Source: an uncultured Pseudomonadota bacterium (GTDB taxonomy: Bacteria; Pseudomonadota; Gammaproteobacteria; Steroidobacterales; Steroidobacteraceae). From it: a stretch of 64,000 nt of DNA. Made by a program: the position numbers and the translations under genes. The stretch spans positions 1 to 64,000 of the forward strand of contig CAISDJ010000042.1 of NCBI GenBank assembly GCA_903884105.1, written 5' to 3'. Below are positions 36,443 through 45,493 of this stretch, piece after piece (position 1 is the first letter of the stretch; each line of letters opens with the position of its first letter). The notes beneath the pieces were generated by a model, which worked only from the letters and a program-made list of their open reading frames with translations, had not been told where the DNA came from and searched no databases.

Positions 36443-37312
36443 ATGAACATGGGTCGATCCGGTCTTGCGGGCGCATTCCTCGCCATCGCTGCCATCTGCA
36501 CCGGCGCGCCCGCGTCTGCACAGATGGACCTTTCCGGCAAGTGGCGGCCGCAGCTGCACGAGGATTTTCCAGAGCGGATTCCCGGCCCCGAGCTGGTCGA
36601 CTACGTCGGGTTGCCGATCAATGATTCCGCCCGGATGTTTGCCGACAGCTGGGATCCGGCGCGGTTGACGCTGCCTGAGCACCAGTGCCGTGTGCATACG
36701 GCGCCCTACATCCATCGTGGGCCACACAACCTCCGGATTTCGGAGGTGCGTGACCCCGCTACGCAGATCCTCACGGAGATCCGCCTGTACATCAGCACGT
36801 ACGAGCAGACGCGCGTGATCTACATGGATGGCCGCCCGCATCCGAATGACCTCGTGCCGCACACCTGGATGGGCTTTTCCACGGGCCAATGGGACGGGGA
36901 CATGCTGAAAGTGCACACGACGCACCTCAAGCAGAACTGGATCCGCCGTAACGGCCTGCCGCAGAGCGATGCCGCGGAGATGGAAGAGGTATTCATCCGC
37001 AATGGCGACATGATGACCCACATGTGGACGCTGAAGGATCCCGTGTACCTCACCGAGCCGCTGACCAAGAACGAGAACTACCTGCTGAACCCGCGCGTGG
37101 AGGGCCAGGCCGCCTGGACCTATCCGTGCGTGGCCGTCGTCGAAGTGCCGCGAGAGCAGGGCGACGTGCCCCACTACCTGCCCGGCCAGAACCAGAACAT
37201 GGACGAGCTGTACACGCGCTGGAACATTTCGCATGAAGCGTTCCGGGGCGGCGCGGCCACGATGTACCCCGAGTGGTTCAAGACCCACGGGGTTGCCGAG
37301 CGCACTCGCTGA
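36443..37312 (+). CDS. Secreted family A protein, copy 1
   Basis: 289 aa with a signal peptide (MNMGRSGLAGAFLAIAAICTGAPASAQ). Family hallmarks in order: DLSGKWRPQLHEDFPERIPGPEL, YVGLPINDSARMFADSWDP, LPEHQCRVHTAPY, NLRISEVRDP, RVIYMDGRPHPND, HTWMGFSTGQWDGDML, TTHLKQNWIRRNGLPQSD, DPVYLTEPLTK and a C-terminal RGGAATMYPEWFKT. The two Cys (about 95 and 220) may form a disulfide. No known family is recognised. It is nearly the twin of the next gene, and both follow promoter block copy 3. The absence of obvious catalytic motifs suggests a binding or structural role. Confidence 0.82.
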   Translation: MNMGRSGLAGAFLAIAAICTGAPASAQMDLSGKWRPQLHEDFPERIPGPELVDYVGLPINDSARMFADSWDPARLTLPEHQCRVHTAPYIHRGPHNLRISEVRDPATQILTEIRLYISTYEQTRVIYMDGRPHPNDLVPHTWMGFSTGQWDGDMLKVHTTHLKQNWIRRNGLPQSDAAEMEEVFIRNGDMMTHMWTLKDPVYLTEPLTKNENYLLNPRVEGQAAWTYPCVAVVEVPREQGDVPHYLPGQNQNMDELYTRWNISHEAFRGGAATMYPEWFKTHGVAERTR

Positions 37313-37342
37313 CTCTGGCAGGCGGTGAGGTCAATAGACAAC

Positions 37343-37443
37343 GGAAGTCAGGAAGCTGGGAAGCAAAGGAAGCCGGAAGGTGTCGTGGGGTCGCGCCTTG
37401 CCCGCTCTGGCTTCCGGGCTTCCCCACTTCCTCGCTTCCTTAA
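37343..37443. repeat. GGAAGC-rich palindromic element, copy 2
   Basis: GGAAGC units at 37343-37380 face GCTTCC/CTTCC units at 37409-37440. It separates the two family A genes and could attenuate transcription of the second. Same family as 15393-15508 and 38334-38495. Confidence 0.7.
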
Positions 37444-37460
37444 CGCGCAAGGAATCCTCG

Positions 37461-38333
37461 ATGACTGGACCACGCCGAACCACTGCCGGAATGCTGGCGC
37501 TGACCATTGCAGTGGCGATGTTCCCGCTTGCCGCCACGGCGCAGTCCGACCTGACCGGTCGCTGGCAGCCGCGACAACATGAAGACCAGCCCGAGCGCGG
37601 GCCAGGCCCCGAGCTCGGCGACTATCTCGGATTGCCCATCAACGATGCGGCGCGGCTCTACGCCGACAGCTGGGACCCGGCACGCCTGACGTTGCCCGAG
37701 CACCAGTGCCGTGTGCACACGGCACCGTACATTTTTCGCGGGCCCCTGAACCTGCGCATCTGGGAAGAGCACCATCCGAGCACGCAGGTCGTCGAGAAGA
37801 TCATGATGTACATCCGCACGTACGAGCAGACGCGCACGATCTACATGGATGGCCGCCCGCATCCGAACGAGCTCGCACCCCATACATGGATGGGCTTCTC
37901 GACGGGCAAGTGGGACGGCGATGCGCTCATCGTCACGACCACGCACATCAAGCAGAACTGGGTGCGCCGCAACGGCATCCCGCAGAGCGATCGCGCGACG
38001 CTGATCGAGCGCTTCCAGCGCCATGGCGACCTCATGTCGCACATCTCGATCGTGGAAGATCCGGTGTACCTCACCGAGCCCCTGACCAAGAGCGAGACGT
38101 TCGTGATGAACCCGCGTATCGAGGGCCAGGCGGCATGGACCTATCCGTGCGTGGCTGTGGTCGAAGTCCCGCGGGTGCAGGGCGACGTGCCGCATTACCT
38201 GCCGGGACAGAATGGGAACCTGGCCGAGCTGGCGAAGCGCTGGAACATCAGCGCGGAAGTGTTCCGCGGCGGCGCGCCGCAGATGTATCCCGAGTACGTC
38301 AAGACGCACCAGACAGTAGAGAGGCTCCGATAG
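37461..38333 (+). CDS. Secreted family A protein, copy 2
   Basis: 290 aa from the ATG at 37461 (AAGGAA upstream). Signal peptide MTGPRRTTAGMLALTIAVAMFPLAATAQ. Very close to the preceding gene: DLTGRWQPRQHEDQPERGPGPELGDYLGLPINDAARL, QCRVHTAPYIF, IYMDGRPHPNELAPHTWMGFSTGKWDGDAL, TTHIKQNWVRRNGIPQSD, DPVYLTEPLTKSE and GQAAWTYPCVAVVEVPR (near-identical to copy 1). A recent tandem duplication is likely. It is followed at once by the GGAAGC element copy 3. Confidence 0.82.
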   Translation: MTGPRRTTAGMLALTIAVAMFPLAATAQSDLTGRWQPRQHEDQPERGPGPELGDYLGLPINDAARLYADSWDPARLTLPEHQCRVHTAPYIFRGPLNLRIWEEHHPSTQVVEKIMMYIRTYEQTRTIYMDGRPHPNELAPHTWMGFSTGKWDGDALIVTTTHIKQNWVRRNGIPQSDRATLIERFQRHGDLMSHISIVEDPVYLTEPLTKSETFVMNPRIEGQAAWTYPCVAVVEVPRVQGDVPHYLPGQNGNLAELAKRWNISAEVFRGGAPQMYPEYVKTHQTVERLR

Positions 38334-38495
38334 GAAGCCTAAGGAAGCAAGGAAGCTGGGAAGCAAGGAAGCAAGGAAGCAAGGAAGCAAGGAAGCAAGG
38401 AAGCGAGGAAGCGAGGAAGTAGCGGAAGCCAGATTCTTTAAGTGCTGCCGCCCCTTCCGGCTTCCACCACTTCCTCGCTTCCTTGCTTCCTCGGC
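38334..38495. repeat. GGAAGC-rich palindromic element, copy 3
   Basis: The longest copy: about eight tandem AAGGAAGC octamers (38341-38410) face CTTCC/GCTTCC units (38456-38494). It lies between convergent genes. The octamer array is prone to slippage. Confidence 0.8.
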
Positions 38496-38512
38496 TTTGC
38501 GGCAACCTCTGC

Positions 38513-39718
38513 CTAGACGTTGCCGGGCACGTTCTTGTCCAGCCAGTTGAGCAGCACGCGCGAGATGTCGCGGTTGTTCTTCTCCATCATCATGAAGTGG
38601 CCGTTGCCGTGGATGCCGATGGCGGCCAGTTCCACGTGGTCGACGTTGCAGCCCGCCTGCTTGAGGAATGCGACGGTCCCCCAGTCGTAGGGCACGTGAT
38701 AGGAGGCTTCCGCCGTCACGAGCATGATCGGGATGCCGGCGAGGTTCTTGAGCTTGCGCGCAGGCTCCGCCTGGATCTGGCACGCCTGATAGCCCGGCTT
38801 CGGCGCAGGCACCGTCACGGTCTTGAGCTCTGCGGGACTGGCAGCGGGTGGATCGTAGACCATCGGGCTCGCCGTCACGCCCCACTGCAGCGGACCCATC
38901 GGCGGACCATTCGGTTCGATCGCAAGGATCCCCTTCACGAGGTTCGGCCGCGCGTTGCCTGCGATCCAGCAGCTGGGGCCTCCCATCGAATGCGCCATCA
39001 CGAGGGAGGGGCCGATGCGATCGAGCAGTTCGCCCAGCAGTTCAGCCCACAGCTCGTGCGTTGCCGGCAGATCCGTGAGGAAGGCTCCGCCTTGCCCTGC
39101 AGCCGCCTGGTCGACCGTGGGATCGCCGATCTGTCCGGTCGTGCCCGGCCACTGCGTATGCAGATGCGCCGTGACTGTCTTGTTCGGTGACTTCTCTGGC
39201 GCAGAGAACTGCCGTTCCATGTTTTCGTACGTGGCGGCCGGACGGTAAGGCCCGTGCAATTCCGTGTGATAGGGCGAGCGACCGTGGCCCGGGCGATCGA
39301 CGACGTATACCTTGTAGCCTTGCTCGAGGAAATGCGTGGACCAGCCGCGCCGACCGTCAGGGGTGCCCATCCAGTCGAGGCCCTGGCCGCCGCCGCCGTG
39401 GATGATCACGATGGGGTAGGGGTGCCGGACTCTCGCGGGAATCTGGTACTCCACATACGCCTGTGCGCCGTTGATGACGGTGCCGCGGGCCAATTCAGCG
39501 CGCTTGACGCCCAGCCAGAAGAAGCTCCACTCGGCGATGTCGAGTTCGGGGTCGGCCGCGGCCTTCGCGGGTTGTGCCGCCTCGGCGTCGCCAAGCGAGC
39601 CAAGAGCGACGCCCGCAGCGGCAAGGGCGGAGGTCTGGGCGATGAAGTCCCGGCGCGTGAGCGACGTGTCCGTGGCGGTGGCGGGGAGATCCATTGGGGT
39701 CAGGGGAGTGTCGTTCAT
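38513..39718 (-). CDS. Tat-exported alpha/beta hydrolase (type 1)
   Basis: 401 aa from the ATG at 39718 (AGGA nine bases upstream; an ATG at 39727 is possible). Twin-arginine signal LTRRDFIAQTSALAAAGVALG. The hydrolase core has IVIIHGGGGQGLDWMGTPDGRRGW, VYVVDRPGHGRSPYH, nucleophile VMAHSMGGPSCW, VEPNGPP and the C-terminal HGNGHFMMMEKNNR (catalytic His). It is homologous to the N-terminal half of the fused hydrolase at 40871, while its upstream neighbour is homologous to the C-terminal half. Last gene of the minus-strand block. The substrate is unknown; the related genes suggest an ester or ring-cleavage product. Confidence 0.87.
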   Translation of the reverse strand: MNDTPLTPMDLPATATDTSLTRRDFIAQTSALAAAGVALGSLGDAEAAQPAKAAADPELDIAEWSFFWLGVKRAELARGTVINGAQAYVEYQIPARVRHPYPIVIIHGGGGQGLDWMGTPDGRRGWSTHFLEQGYKVYVVDRPGHGRSPYHTELHGPYRPAATYENMERQFSAPEKSPNKTVTAHLHTQWPGTTGQIGDPTVDQAAAGQGGAFLTDLPATHELWAELLGELLDRIGPSLVMAHSMGGPSCWIAGNARPNLVKGILAIEPNGPPMGPLQWGVTASPMVYDPPAASPAELKTVTVPAPKPGYQACQIQAEPARKLKNLAGIPIMLVTAEASYHVPYDWGTVAFLKQAGCNVDHVELAAIGIHGNGHFMMMEKNNRDISRVLLNWLDKNVPGNV

Positions 39719-39731
39719 GAAGGGCATCCTG

Positions 39732-40766
39732 TTAAGCGCGCGCCTTGGCGGCGATCCACGTATGGATCACGTCGAACACTTCCCGCCGGTTCGTCTCCAG
39801 CATCATGAAGTGGCTGTTGCCGCGAATGGCGCGCTCTTCAAGGCGGAGGAAGTCGACGGTGCAGCCGGCCTGGCGCAGGTACTCGACGGAAGGCGGATCG
39901 CTAAGCTTGTGTCGCTGCGAGTTCTCACCAAGCACGAAGCTGATGGGGATGCCGGCCAGGTTCTTGAGCTTGCGCGGAGGGTCGGCCTGCAACTTGTAAG
40001 GCAGCAACCCTGACCCTGCGGGGGGCGTGACATCGCGTGTGGCAATCTGCTTGGGATCGGTGACGGGTGGATCGTAGGTGACGGGGCTCGAACTCAATCC
40101 CCATGCCAGCGCGCCGAACGGAGGACCTGCAGGTTCGACGGCAACGATCGCCTTCACGAGGTTCGGGCGCTGGTCCGCTACCACCCATGCAAACGGTCCG
40201 CCGGCGGAGTGGACCAGCACGATGGCCGGGCCGATCCGGTCGAGCAGTTCAGCGCCCCGACTGGCCCACAGCGCATGCGCCATCGCCTGATCCTGGGGAG
40301 TCGCATTCTGCCCGGCCTGGAACTGGTCGAGCAGCGGATCGCCAATCTTGCCGGTGCCGTTCCATCGCGGCGTCGCTGCCGTTGCAGCCGCAGAGAAATC
40401 AGCTTCCACGCCTTCGATGGTCGGCACGGGAGTCGGGGCACCCAGGGCATCGGGATGATAGGGCGCACGGCCGTGGCCGGGGCGGTCGACGATGTATGTC
40501 CGATAGCCCTGCTGCACGAAGAAGTGTGCCCAGCCAGGCTGTCCTGAGCCCAGCCCCATGTAATGAGTGCCCTGGCCGCCACCACCATGCACGAGGACGA
40601 TGGGCAACGGTTGCGTCACGTTCGCCGGGATCAGGTACTGCACGTACATCTGGCCGCTTGCGATCGTGCCGTAGTCGGTCTTCTTGCGGTCGACGCCGAC
40701 CCAGAAGAAGCCCTGATCCTTGAGGCGCATGGCTGTCGAGCTGGTGTTTGTGAGTTGTTGTGCCAT
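39732..40766 (-). CDS. Alpha/beta hydrolase (type 2), no signal peptide
   Basis: 344 aa. Core motifs: IVLVHGGGGQGTHYMGLGSGQPGW, TYIVDRPGHGRAPYHPDAL, nucleophile VLVHSAGGPFAW, VEPAGPP and RGNSHFMMLETNRREV with the catalytic His. There is no N-terminal signal, although the related enzymes are Tat-exported. It may travel with a Tat partner (hitch-hiking), which would fit the fusion at 40871 in which this type follows a Tat-bearing type 1 domain. It lies 14 bp upstream of the type 1 gene. Confidence 0.86.
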   Translation of the reverse strand: MAQQLTNTSSTAMRLKDQGFFWVGVDRKKTDYGTIASGQMYVQYLIPANVTQPLPIVLVHGGGGQGTHYMGLGSGQPGWAHFFVQQGYRTYIVDRPGHGRAPYHPDALGAPTPVPTIEGVEADFSAAATAATPRWNGTGKIGDPLLDQFQAGQNATPQDQAMAHALWASRGAELLDRIGPAIVLVHSAGGPFAWVVADQRPNLVKAIVAVEPAGPPFGALAWGLSSSPVTYDPPVTDPKQIATRDVTPPAGSGLLPYKLQADPPRKLKNLAGIPISFVLGENSQRHKLSDPPSVEYLRQAGCTVDFLRLEERAIRGNSHFMMLETNRREVFDVIHTWIAAKARA

Positions 40767-40797
40767 GGGGGTGAGTGGTGCTCAGTGATTAGTGGCC

Positions 40798-40863
40798 GGT
40801 GGCCGGTGGTCGGTGTTGGGAGTCTGGAAGCCACCAGCCACCGATCACCGACCACTGGCCACC
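40798..40863. repeat. 18-bp inverted repeat between hydrolase genes
   Basis: GGTGGCCGGTGGTCGGTG (40798-40815) and its inverted copy (40846-40863, one mismatch) can form a hairpin between the fused and type 2 hydrolase genes. It may lower expression of the downstream pair. Confidence 0.65.
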
Positions 40864-40870
40864 ATCTCAT

Positions 40871-43198
40871 TCAAGCCTTCACGTTTTTCCTGATCCAGCC
40901 TTCGATGACGTCGAAGCCCTGCTTGCGGTTTTCCTCGACCATCATGAAATGGCCGTTGCCGAGGATGCCGAGATCCTTGAACTGCACGTGCTCGACATTG
41001 CAGCCCGCCTGCTTGAGCCACGCCACCTGGCCTGTGCCCTGCAAGAAGCGGGTGTTCTCCGTGGTGATGAACGCCATCGGGATGCCCTGCAGGTTCTTGA
41101 GCTTGTGGACGCTGCCGTCCGCCTGCAGTTTGTAGGGCGCAGCGCCTGGAGGCGGGGCCACGTCGCGCAGCGCGAACTCCTTCGGATCGGACACCGGCGG
41201 ATCGTACGCGAGCGGTACAGCCGTCACACCCCATGGCGTATTGGCGGCGAACGGGTTGCCGGCGCCTTCGAAGTTCACGATGCCCTTCACCAGCTGCGGC
41301 CGCTCGTTCGCGACGAGATAGCCGAACGGGCCGCCCGCCGAATGCACCTGGATGATGGCCGGGCCGATGCGGTCGAGCAGCTCTGCGCCACGGCTTGCCC
41401 ACAGGCGATGCGAAAACGCGTTGTCCTGCGGCGCGCTGTTCTGGCCCGCGATGAACTGCAACGCTTGGGGGTCATCGATATCGCCCGTGCCCTGCCAGCG
41501 CTTCTGCGGTGCCTGCGCCGACTTGATCAGGTCGACGTTGACGGCCGCGATCGGTGCATTCGCGCTGATGGGGCCGAGTGCATCGGGGTGGTACGGTGCG
41601 CGACCATGTCCCGGGCGGTCGACGAGGTACACGCGATACCCGGCCTGCAGGTAGTAGTGCGCCCAGCCCGCGATGCCACCGCCCACTCCCATGTAGTGCA
41701 GCATCTGCCCGCCGCCACCGTGCACGAGCACGATGGGCAGGGGCTGCTTCACTTCGGCAGGAATCATTTCCTGCACGTACATCTGGCCGGACAGGATCGT
41801 GCCGTACGGCATCTTCTTGCGTTCGGTGCCTGTCCAGAAGAAGTTCTGGTTCGCGAGCTTCACGGCCGTTTCCGTGACCTTCGCCGGGGCGATCGTCGCA
41901 CCTTTCTCGACCTTGGCCTGGATCCAGTCAGTGATGGGCTTCAGGACTTCACGGCTGTTGCGCTCGACCATCATCATGTGGCCGTTGCCCTTGACGCCTT
42001 TCGCAGCCATGCGCAGTTCTTCGGCATCGACACCGGCCTGCTTGAAATACGCGATGGCGCCCGGGTTGCCTGGGGAGGCAAACGAGCCTTCGGCCGTGAC
42101 GATCACGATCGGGATGTTCTGCAGGTTCACGAGCTTGCGTGCGGGCTCTTCCTGCAGGCGATAGGCGGACACGCCCATCTCTGGCGACGGGACGACGCGA
42201 GTGCGGATCTCGGAAGGATCCTTGACCGGCGGATCGAACGTCACGGGAATCGTGGACATGCCCCACACGTTGGCACCGCCGAACGGCTGGCCACCGCCCT
42301 CGATCGCAACGATGCCCTTCACGAGCTGCGGACGGGCCTCGGCCACGAGCCAGCCGAACGGGCCTCCCGCCGAGTGCGTCATGATCACCGCCGGGCCGAT
42401 CCTGTCGAGCAGCATCGCGCCGCGCTCACGCCATGCCGTGTGCGCAAAGATGTTGGTCTGGTTGGGCGCCGCGGGCGGCGGAGTGCCATCGCCGCGGGCG
42501 CCTGCGGGCGCGGCGCCCGGAGGCTGTGGCACGAACACATAGGAGCCGCCTTGCGACGCGACGAACTGGTCGAGGTCGCGCGAGCCCACGGTACCTTCGC
42601 CGACCCACTGGTTGTGCAAATGCTGGAAGGGGCCGGGTTGCGCGGTGGCCGTCGGATTCGGGGGCGTGAAGCGGCCCGAAATATTCTCGAGCGTGCCGGC
42701 CTGTGGCGGGAAGGCGCGATGCAACTCGGGATGCAGCGGCGAACGGCCGTGTCCGGGACGATCGACGACATACACACGGTAGCCCTGTTCGAGCAGGACC
42801 TGCGCCCAGCCGCGACGACCATCGGGCGTGCCCATCCAGTCGAGGCCCTGGCCACCGCCACCGTGGACGAGCACGATCGGGTACGGATGTTTCACTTCGC
42901 GGGGCACCCAGTATTCGACGTACATCTGCTTGCCGTTGAGGAATGAGCCCATCGCAAGGTCGGCGCGTTCGACGCCCACCCAGAAAAAGCTCCACTCGGC
43001 GAGGTCGAGCGCGGGATCGGCCGCAGTGCGCGTCTTGCGCGCCGGCGTGGCTGCCTCCGCGCTGCTGGTCAGGATGGAACCCACTGTCAGGCCGACAGCT
43101 GTCAATGCCGTGGTCTGGCCCAGGAACTCGCGGCGGGTCATGCCGCTGTCGTTGTTGTCCGCGCCGGACTGTTGCCCAACCGTGTTCTCGGTGCTCAT
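40871..43198 (-). CDS. Fused double alpha/beta hydrolase, Tat-exported
   Basis: 775 aa. Tat signal MTRREFLGQTTALTAVGLTVG (about 20-48). Domain 1 (about 65-435) has VHGGGGQGLDWMGTPDGRRGW, VVDRPGHGRSPLH, nucleophile MTHSAGGPFGW and KGNGHMMMVERNSR, like the separate type 1 protein. Domain 2 (about 450-775) has NQNFFWTGTERKK, VHGGGGQMLHYMGVGG, VDRPGHGRAPYHPDALG, nucleophile VHSAGGPFGYL and LGNGHFMMVEENR, like the separate type 2 protein. Both halves keep the catalytic Ser and His. Fused and split versions side by side point to duplication of a type 1-type 2 pair, and to physical partnership of the split enzymes. Confidence 0.9.
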   Translation of the reverse strand: MSTENTVGQQSGADNNDSGMTRREFLGQTTALTAVGLTVGSILTSSAEAATPARKTRTAADPALDLAEWSFFWVGVERADLAMGSFLNGKQMYVEYWVPREVKHPYPIVLVHGGGGQGLDWMGTPDGRRGWAQVLLEQGYRVYVVDRPGHGRSPLHPELHRAFPPQAGTLENISGRFTPPNPTATAQPGPFQHLHNQWVGEGTVGSRDLDQFVASQGGSYVFVPQPPGAAPAGARGDGTPPPAAPNQTNIFAHTAWRERGAMLLDRIGPAVIMTHSAGGPFGWLVAEARPQLVKGIVAIEGGGQPFGGANVWGMSTIPVTFDPPVKDPSEIRTRVVPSPEMGVSAYRLQEEPARKLVNLQNIPIVIVTAEGSFASPGNPGAIAYFKQAGVDAEELRMAAKGVKGNGHMMMVERNSREVLKPITDWIQAKVEKGATIAPAKVTETAVKLANQNFFWTGTERKKMPYGTILSGQMYVQEMIPAEVKQPLPIVLVHGGGGQMLHYMGVGGGIAGWAHYYLQAGYRVYLVDRPGHGRAPYHPDALGPISANAPIAAVNVDLIKSAQAPQKRWQGTGDIDDPQALQFIAGQNSAPQDNAFSHRLWASRGAELLDRIGPAIIQVHSAGGPFGYLVANERPQLVKGIVNFEGAGNPFAANTPWGVTAVPLAYDPPVSDPKEFALRDVAPPPGAAPYKLQADGSVHKLKNLQGIPMAFITTENTRFLQGTGQVAWLKQAGCNVEHVQFKDLGILGNGHFMMVEENRKQGFDVIEGWIRKNVKA

Positions 43199-43267
43199 CT
43201 ATTTTCCCCCTCGTTGCATTCTTGAATAATGTTCACCTGCGGGCGCCACGGCCCTACAGGCTCATCG

Positions 43268-43570
43268 TCAGATCTCGTAGTCGCCTACGCGGCGCTCGGA
43301 GCGCAGCGGGCCGACCAGTTTCTTGAAGTCCTCGTGGATCGCGTGCGTCTGGTAGCCATCGAGTGCTGCCCAGGTTTCGAACTCGCAAAAGAGGATCAGG
43401 TCCGTGGAGTCCGCAGTCCGCGGCTTGTCCATCCCCAGATCGATCTTCGTGAGTCCTGGAACGCCGGTGCGCATCGCTGCCACACAGGCCTGCAATTCAG
43501 CCCACTTGGCCGGTGTTGTCGTGAGCGCATCACGATCCTTGAGCCGCCACATCACCACATGCCGTACCAC
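43268..43570 (-). CDS. Dabb-family (stress-responsive A/B barrel) protein
   Basis: 100 aa from the GTG at 43570, giving the usual VVRHVVMWRLKD start of Dabb proteins; the frame is open upstream but that part is not conserved. Other features are GVPGLTKIDLGMDKPRT, DLILFCEFETWAALDGYQTHAIHEDFKKLV and a C-terminal DYEI. Dabb proteins are dimeric ferredoxin-like barrels that are often enzymes or binding proteins in aromatic and polyketide metabolism. Here it sits between cobT-like and hydrolase genes, so a role on a pathway intermediate is plausible. Confidence 0.85.
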   Translation of the reverse strand: MVRHVVMWRLKDRDALTTTPAKWAELQACVAAMRTGVPGLTKIDLGMDKPRTADSTDLILFCEFETWAALDGYQTHAIHEDFKKLVGPLRSERRVGDYEI

Positions 43571-43675
43571 TTCGCACCTCTTCTTGAACGATCTTCCACG
43601 AGACCTCGACGTTACACGCGACGTGTCCGGCATGCCAAGGCCCTTTGCTCCCTGCTGCAGTTGCGCTGCAGTCGG

Positions 43676-45478
43676 TCAGGTCGACTGGCCGGTTCGTGCT
43701 CGGCGGCGGCGCGCACCGGAAGCAGGCCCGGTGTTGTCGAACAGGGCCGTCAGCTGGGCGACGATGGCCTCGCCCAATTCGTCGGGCGTGGCGAGCGTGA
43801 TCGACCGATTGTAGTAGCGGGTCACGTCGTGGCCGATACCGATGGCGAACAACTCCACCGGCGAGCGTTGCTCGACGAAGCGGATGGCGGCGCGCAGATG
43901 CCGTTCCAGGTATTCGGGGTGGTTGACGGCCAGCGTGGCGTCATCGACGGGCGCCCCATCCGAGATCACCATGAGGATCTTGCGCGGTTCCTGGCGTGCG
44001 AGCAGCCGGTCATGGGCCCACAGCAGCGCTTCGCCATCGATATTCTCCTTGAGCAGGTTGTCCTGCAGCATCAGGCCGAGATTGCGGCGCGACCGGCGCC
44101 ACGGCGTATCGGCCCCCTTGTAGATGATGTGCTTCAGGTCCGTGAGCCGGCCGGGGTTCTCGGGCCGGTTGTCGGCCACCCACTTCTGGCGGGACTGCCC
44201 GCCGCGCCAGCTCACTGTCGTGAACCCCAGTATCTCGGACTTGACGCCACAGCGTTCAAGCACCGTGCCCAGGATTTCGGCGCACATCGCCGCCATCGCG
44301 ATCGGCCAGCCGCGCATCGATCCCGAGTTGTCGATCAGGATCGTGACGACCGTATCCGGGAAGCGCGTTTCCGATTCCTGCTTGAATGCCAGGGATTCGA
44401 GCGGGTGCGTGACCACGCGCGTCAGGCGACTGGTATCGAGGAGGCCTTCCTCCAGGTCGAACTGCCAGGAGCGCGTCTGCAATGCCAGCAGGTGCCGCTG
44501 CAGCTTGTGGGCCCAGCGCGCGACGCTGTCAGTCTTGCCTTCGAGCTGTTCATCCAGCTTGTGGCGCAGGCGCACAAGTTCCGCTTCGCTGCAGAGGTCT
44601 TCGGCATTCGTGACGGTGTCGAACAGCGTGCTGTACGCCCGGTATGCGGTGCCCGACTGCGAACCGTTCTGCGACATCGCCACGGGCTCGGCGAGGGATT
44701 CCTCTACCTTCTCGCCGCTCATCGGGTCCCACTGGCCGTCCTTGTTCTGCTCCTCGCCGTCGTCCGACGACTCTTGCGATTCCTGTGTCTGGTCGGATTG
44801 TTCGCGGGACGAGTCGCGCTGCTCCTGCTCTTTTTCTTCTGGCGTGACGGCAAGGCCCAGCAGGTGGATGAGGGCAATGGCTCTGCGCGCGAAGGCTTCC
44901 TGGTCGTCGGCGAGCGGGGCCAGCGCAGCAATCTGCTCGGCCGCGCCGGAATCGACCAGCGACTGCCAGTGCTGTTCAAGCTTCGCGGCACGCTCGGGAG
45001 GCAGCGGCGCACCGATGGACAAGCGAACCGTGTCCGCGACGGTCTTGATGAGCTCTTCGGCTTCTGCCACCTCGGGCTGCAAAGGCTTTCCCAGGCTGAC
45101 GCGCCATGGCCGATGAAATGCGGCGAGATCCTGCTGGACGCCGAGCATGTGGCGCGACCCGACGGCTTCGACGCGCCCCTGTTCCAGCTGTCGGTAGAGT
45201 CGCTGCTGCAGCGGCAGCGATGGCGCGAAGCGCTGCAGAATCGCGGGATCGGTGAGGCGGGCGCGGAGCCCGAAGGCATCGATGGAACCCCGCCAGCGGG
45301 CCAATTCGATTTCCGACGGGTTCGAGGGTGCCGACTGCAAGAGCGCCGCCGAGCCGGGCAACGTGTCGGCTGAGGGATCGAGCGGCGGGGGTTCGTCTGC
45401 CCGGCGTGCAAGCGCCTTCAGCACGACTGCGGAGACCTCTCGCAGCTGCTCCCCGGCGTTCTTGCGCGACTGGGCCAT
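43676..45478 (-). CDS. CobT-like VWA protein
   Basis: 600 aa. The N-terminal helical region is followed by a highly acidic Gln/Glu/Ser linker (about 215-260, [17 protein letters not shown]) and a C-terminal von Willebrand A domain with the metal-ion-dependent adhesion site [10 protein letters not shown] (about 381) and later [13 protein letters not shown]. This is the layout of CobT, the partner of the CobS AAA+ ATPase in aerobic cobaltochelatase. The CobN chelatase subunit is absent from the window, as are other cobalamin genes. The pair may serve another metal or protein-remodelling client, such as the neighbouring Rieske protein or the dioxygenase. Confidence 0.87.
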   Translation of the reverse strand: MAQSRKNAGEQLREVSAVVLKALARRADEPPPLDPSADTLPGSAALLQSAPSNPSEIELARWRGSIDAFGLRARLTDPAILQRFAPSLPLQQRLYRQLEQGRVEAVGSRHMLGVQQDLAAFHRPWRVSLGKPLQPEVAEAEELIKTVADTVRLSIGAPLPPERAAKLEQHWQSLVDSGAAEQIAALAPLADDQEAFARRAIALIHLLGLAVTPEEKEQEQRDSSREQSDQTQESQESSDDGEEQNKDGQWDPMSGEKVEESLAEPVAMSQNGSQSGTAYRAYSTLFDTVTNAEDLCSEAELVRLRHKLDEQLEGKTDSVARWAHKLQRHLLALQTRSWQFDLEEGLLDTSRLTRVVTHPLESLAFKQESETRFPDTVVTILIDNSGSMRGWPIAMAAMCAEILGTVLERCGVKSEILGFTTVSWRGGQSRQKWVADNRPENPGRLTDLKHIIYKGADTPWRRSRRNLGLMLQDNLLKENIDGEALLWAHDRLLARQEPRKILMVISDGAPVDDATLAVNHPEYLERHLRAAIRFVEQRSPVELFAIGIGHDVTRYYNRSITLATPDELGEAIVAQLTALFDNTGPASGARRRRARTGQST

Positions 45479-45493
45479 GTCAGCAGCAGGGGG

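Noticed and set aside
38334-38495. CRISPR-like repeat array
   Set aside because: Contiguous octamers without spacers facing their complement; a palindromic element.
40799-42946. 715-codon plus-strand open frame opposite the fused hydrolase
   Set aside because: Antisense shadow in high-GC DNA; the minus-strand protein has full catalytic motifs.
43229-45373. 714-codon plus-strand open frame opposite the CobT-like gene
   Set aside because: No recognisable domain; it mirrors codon bias of the real minus-strand gene.
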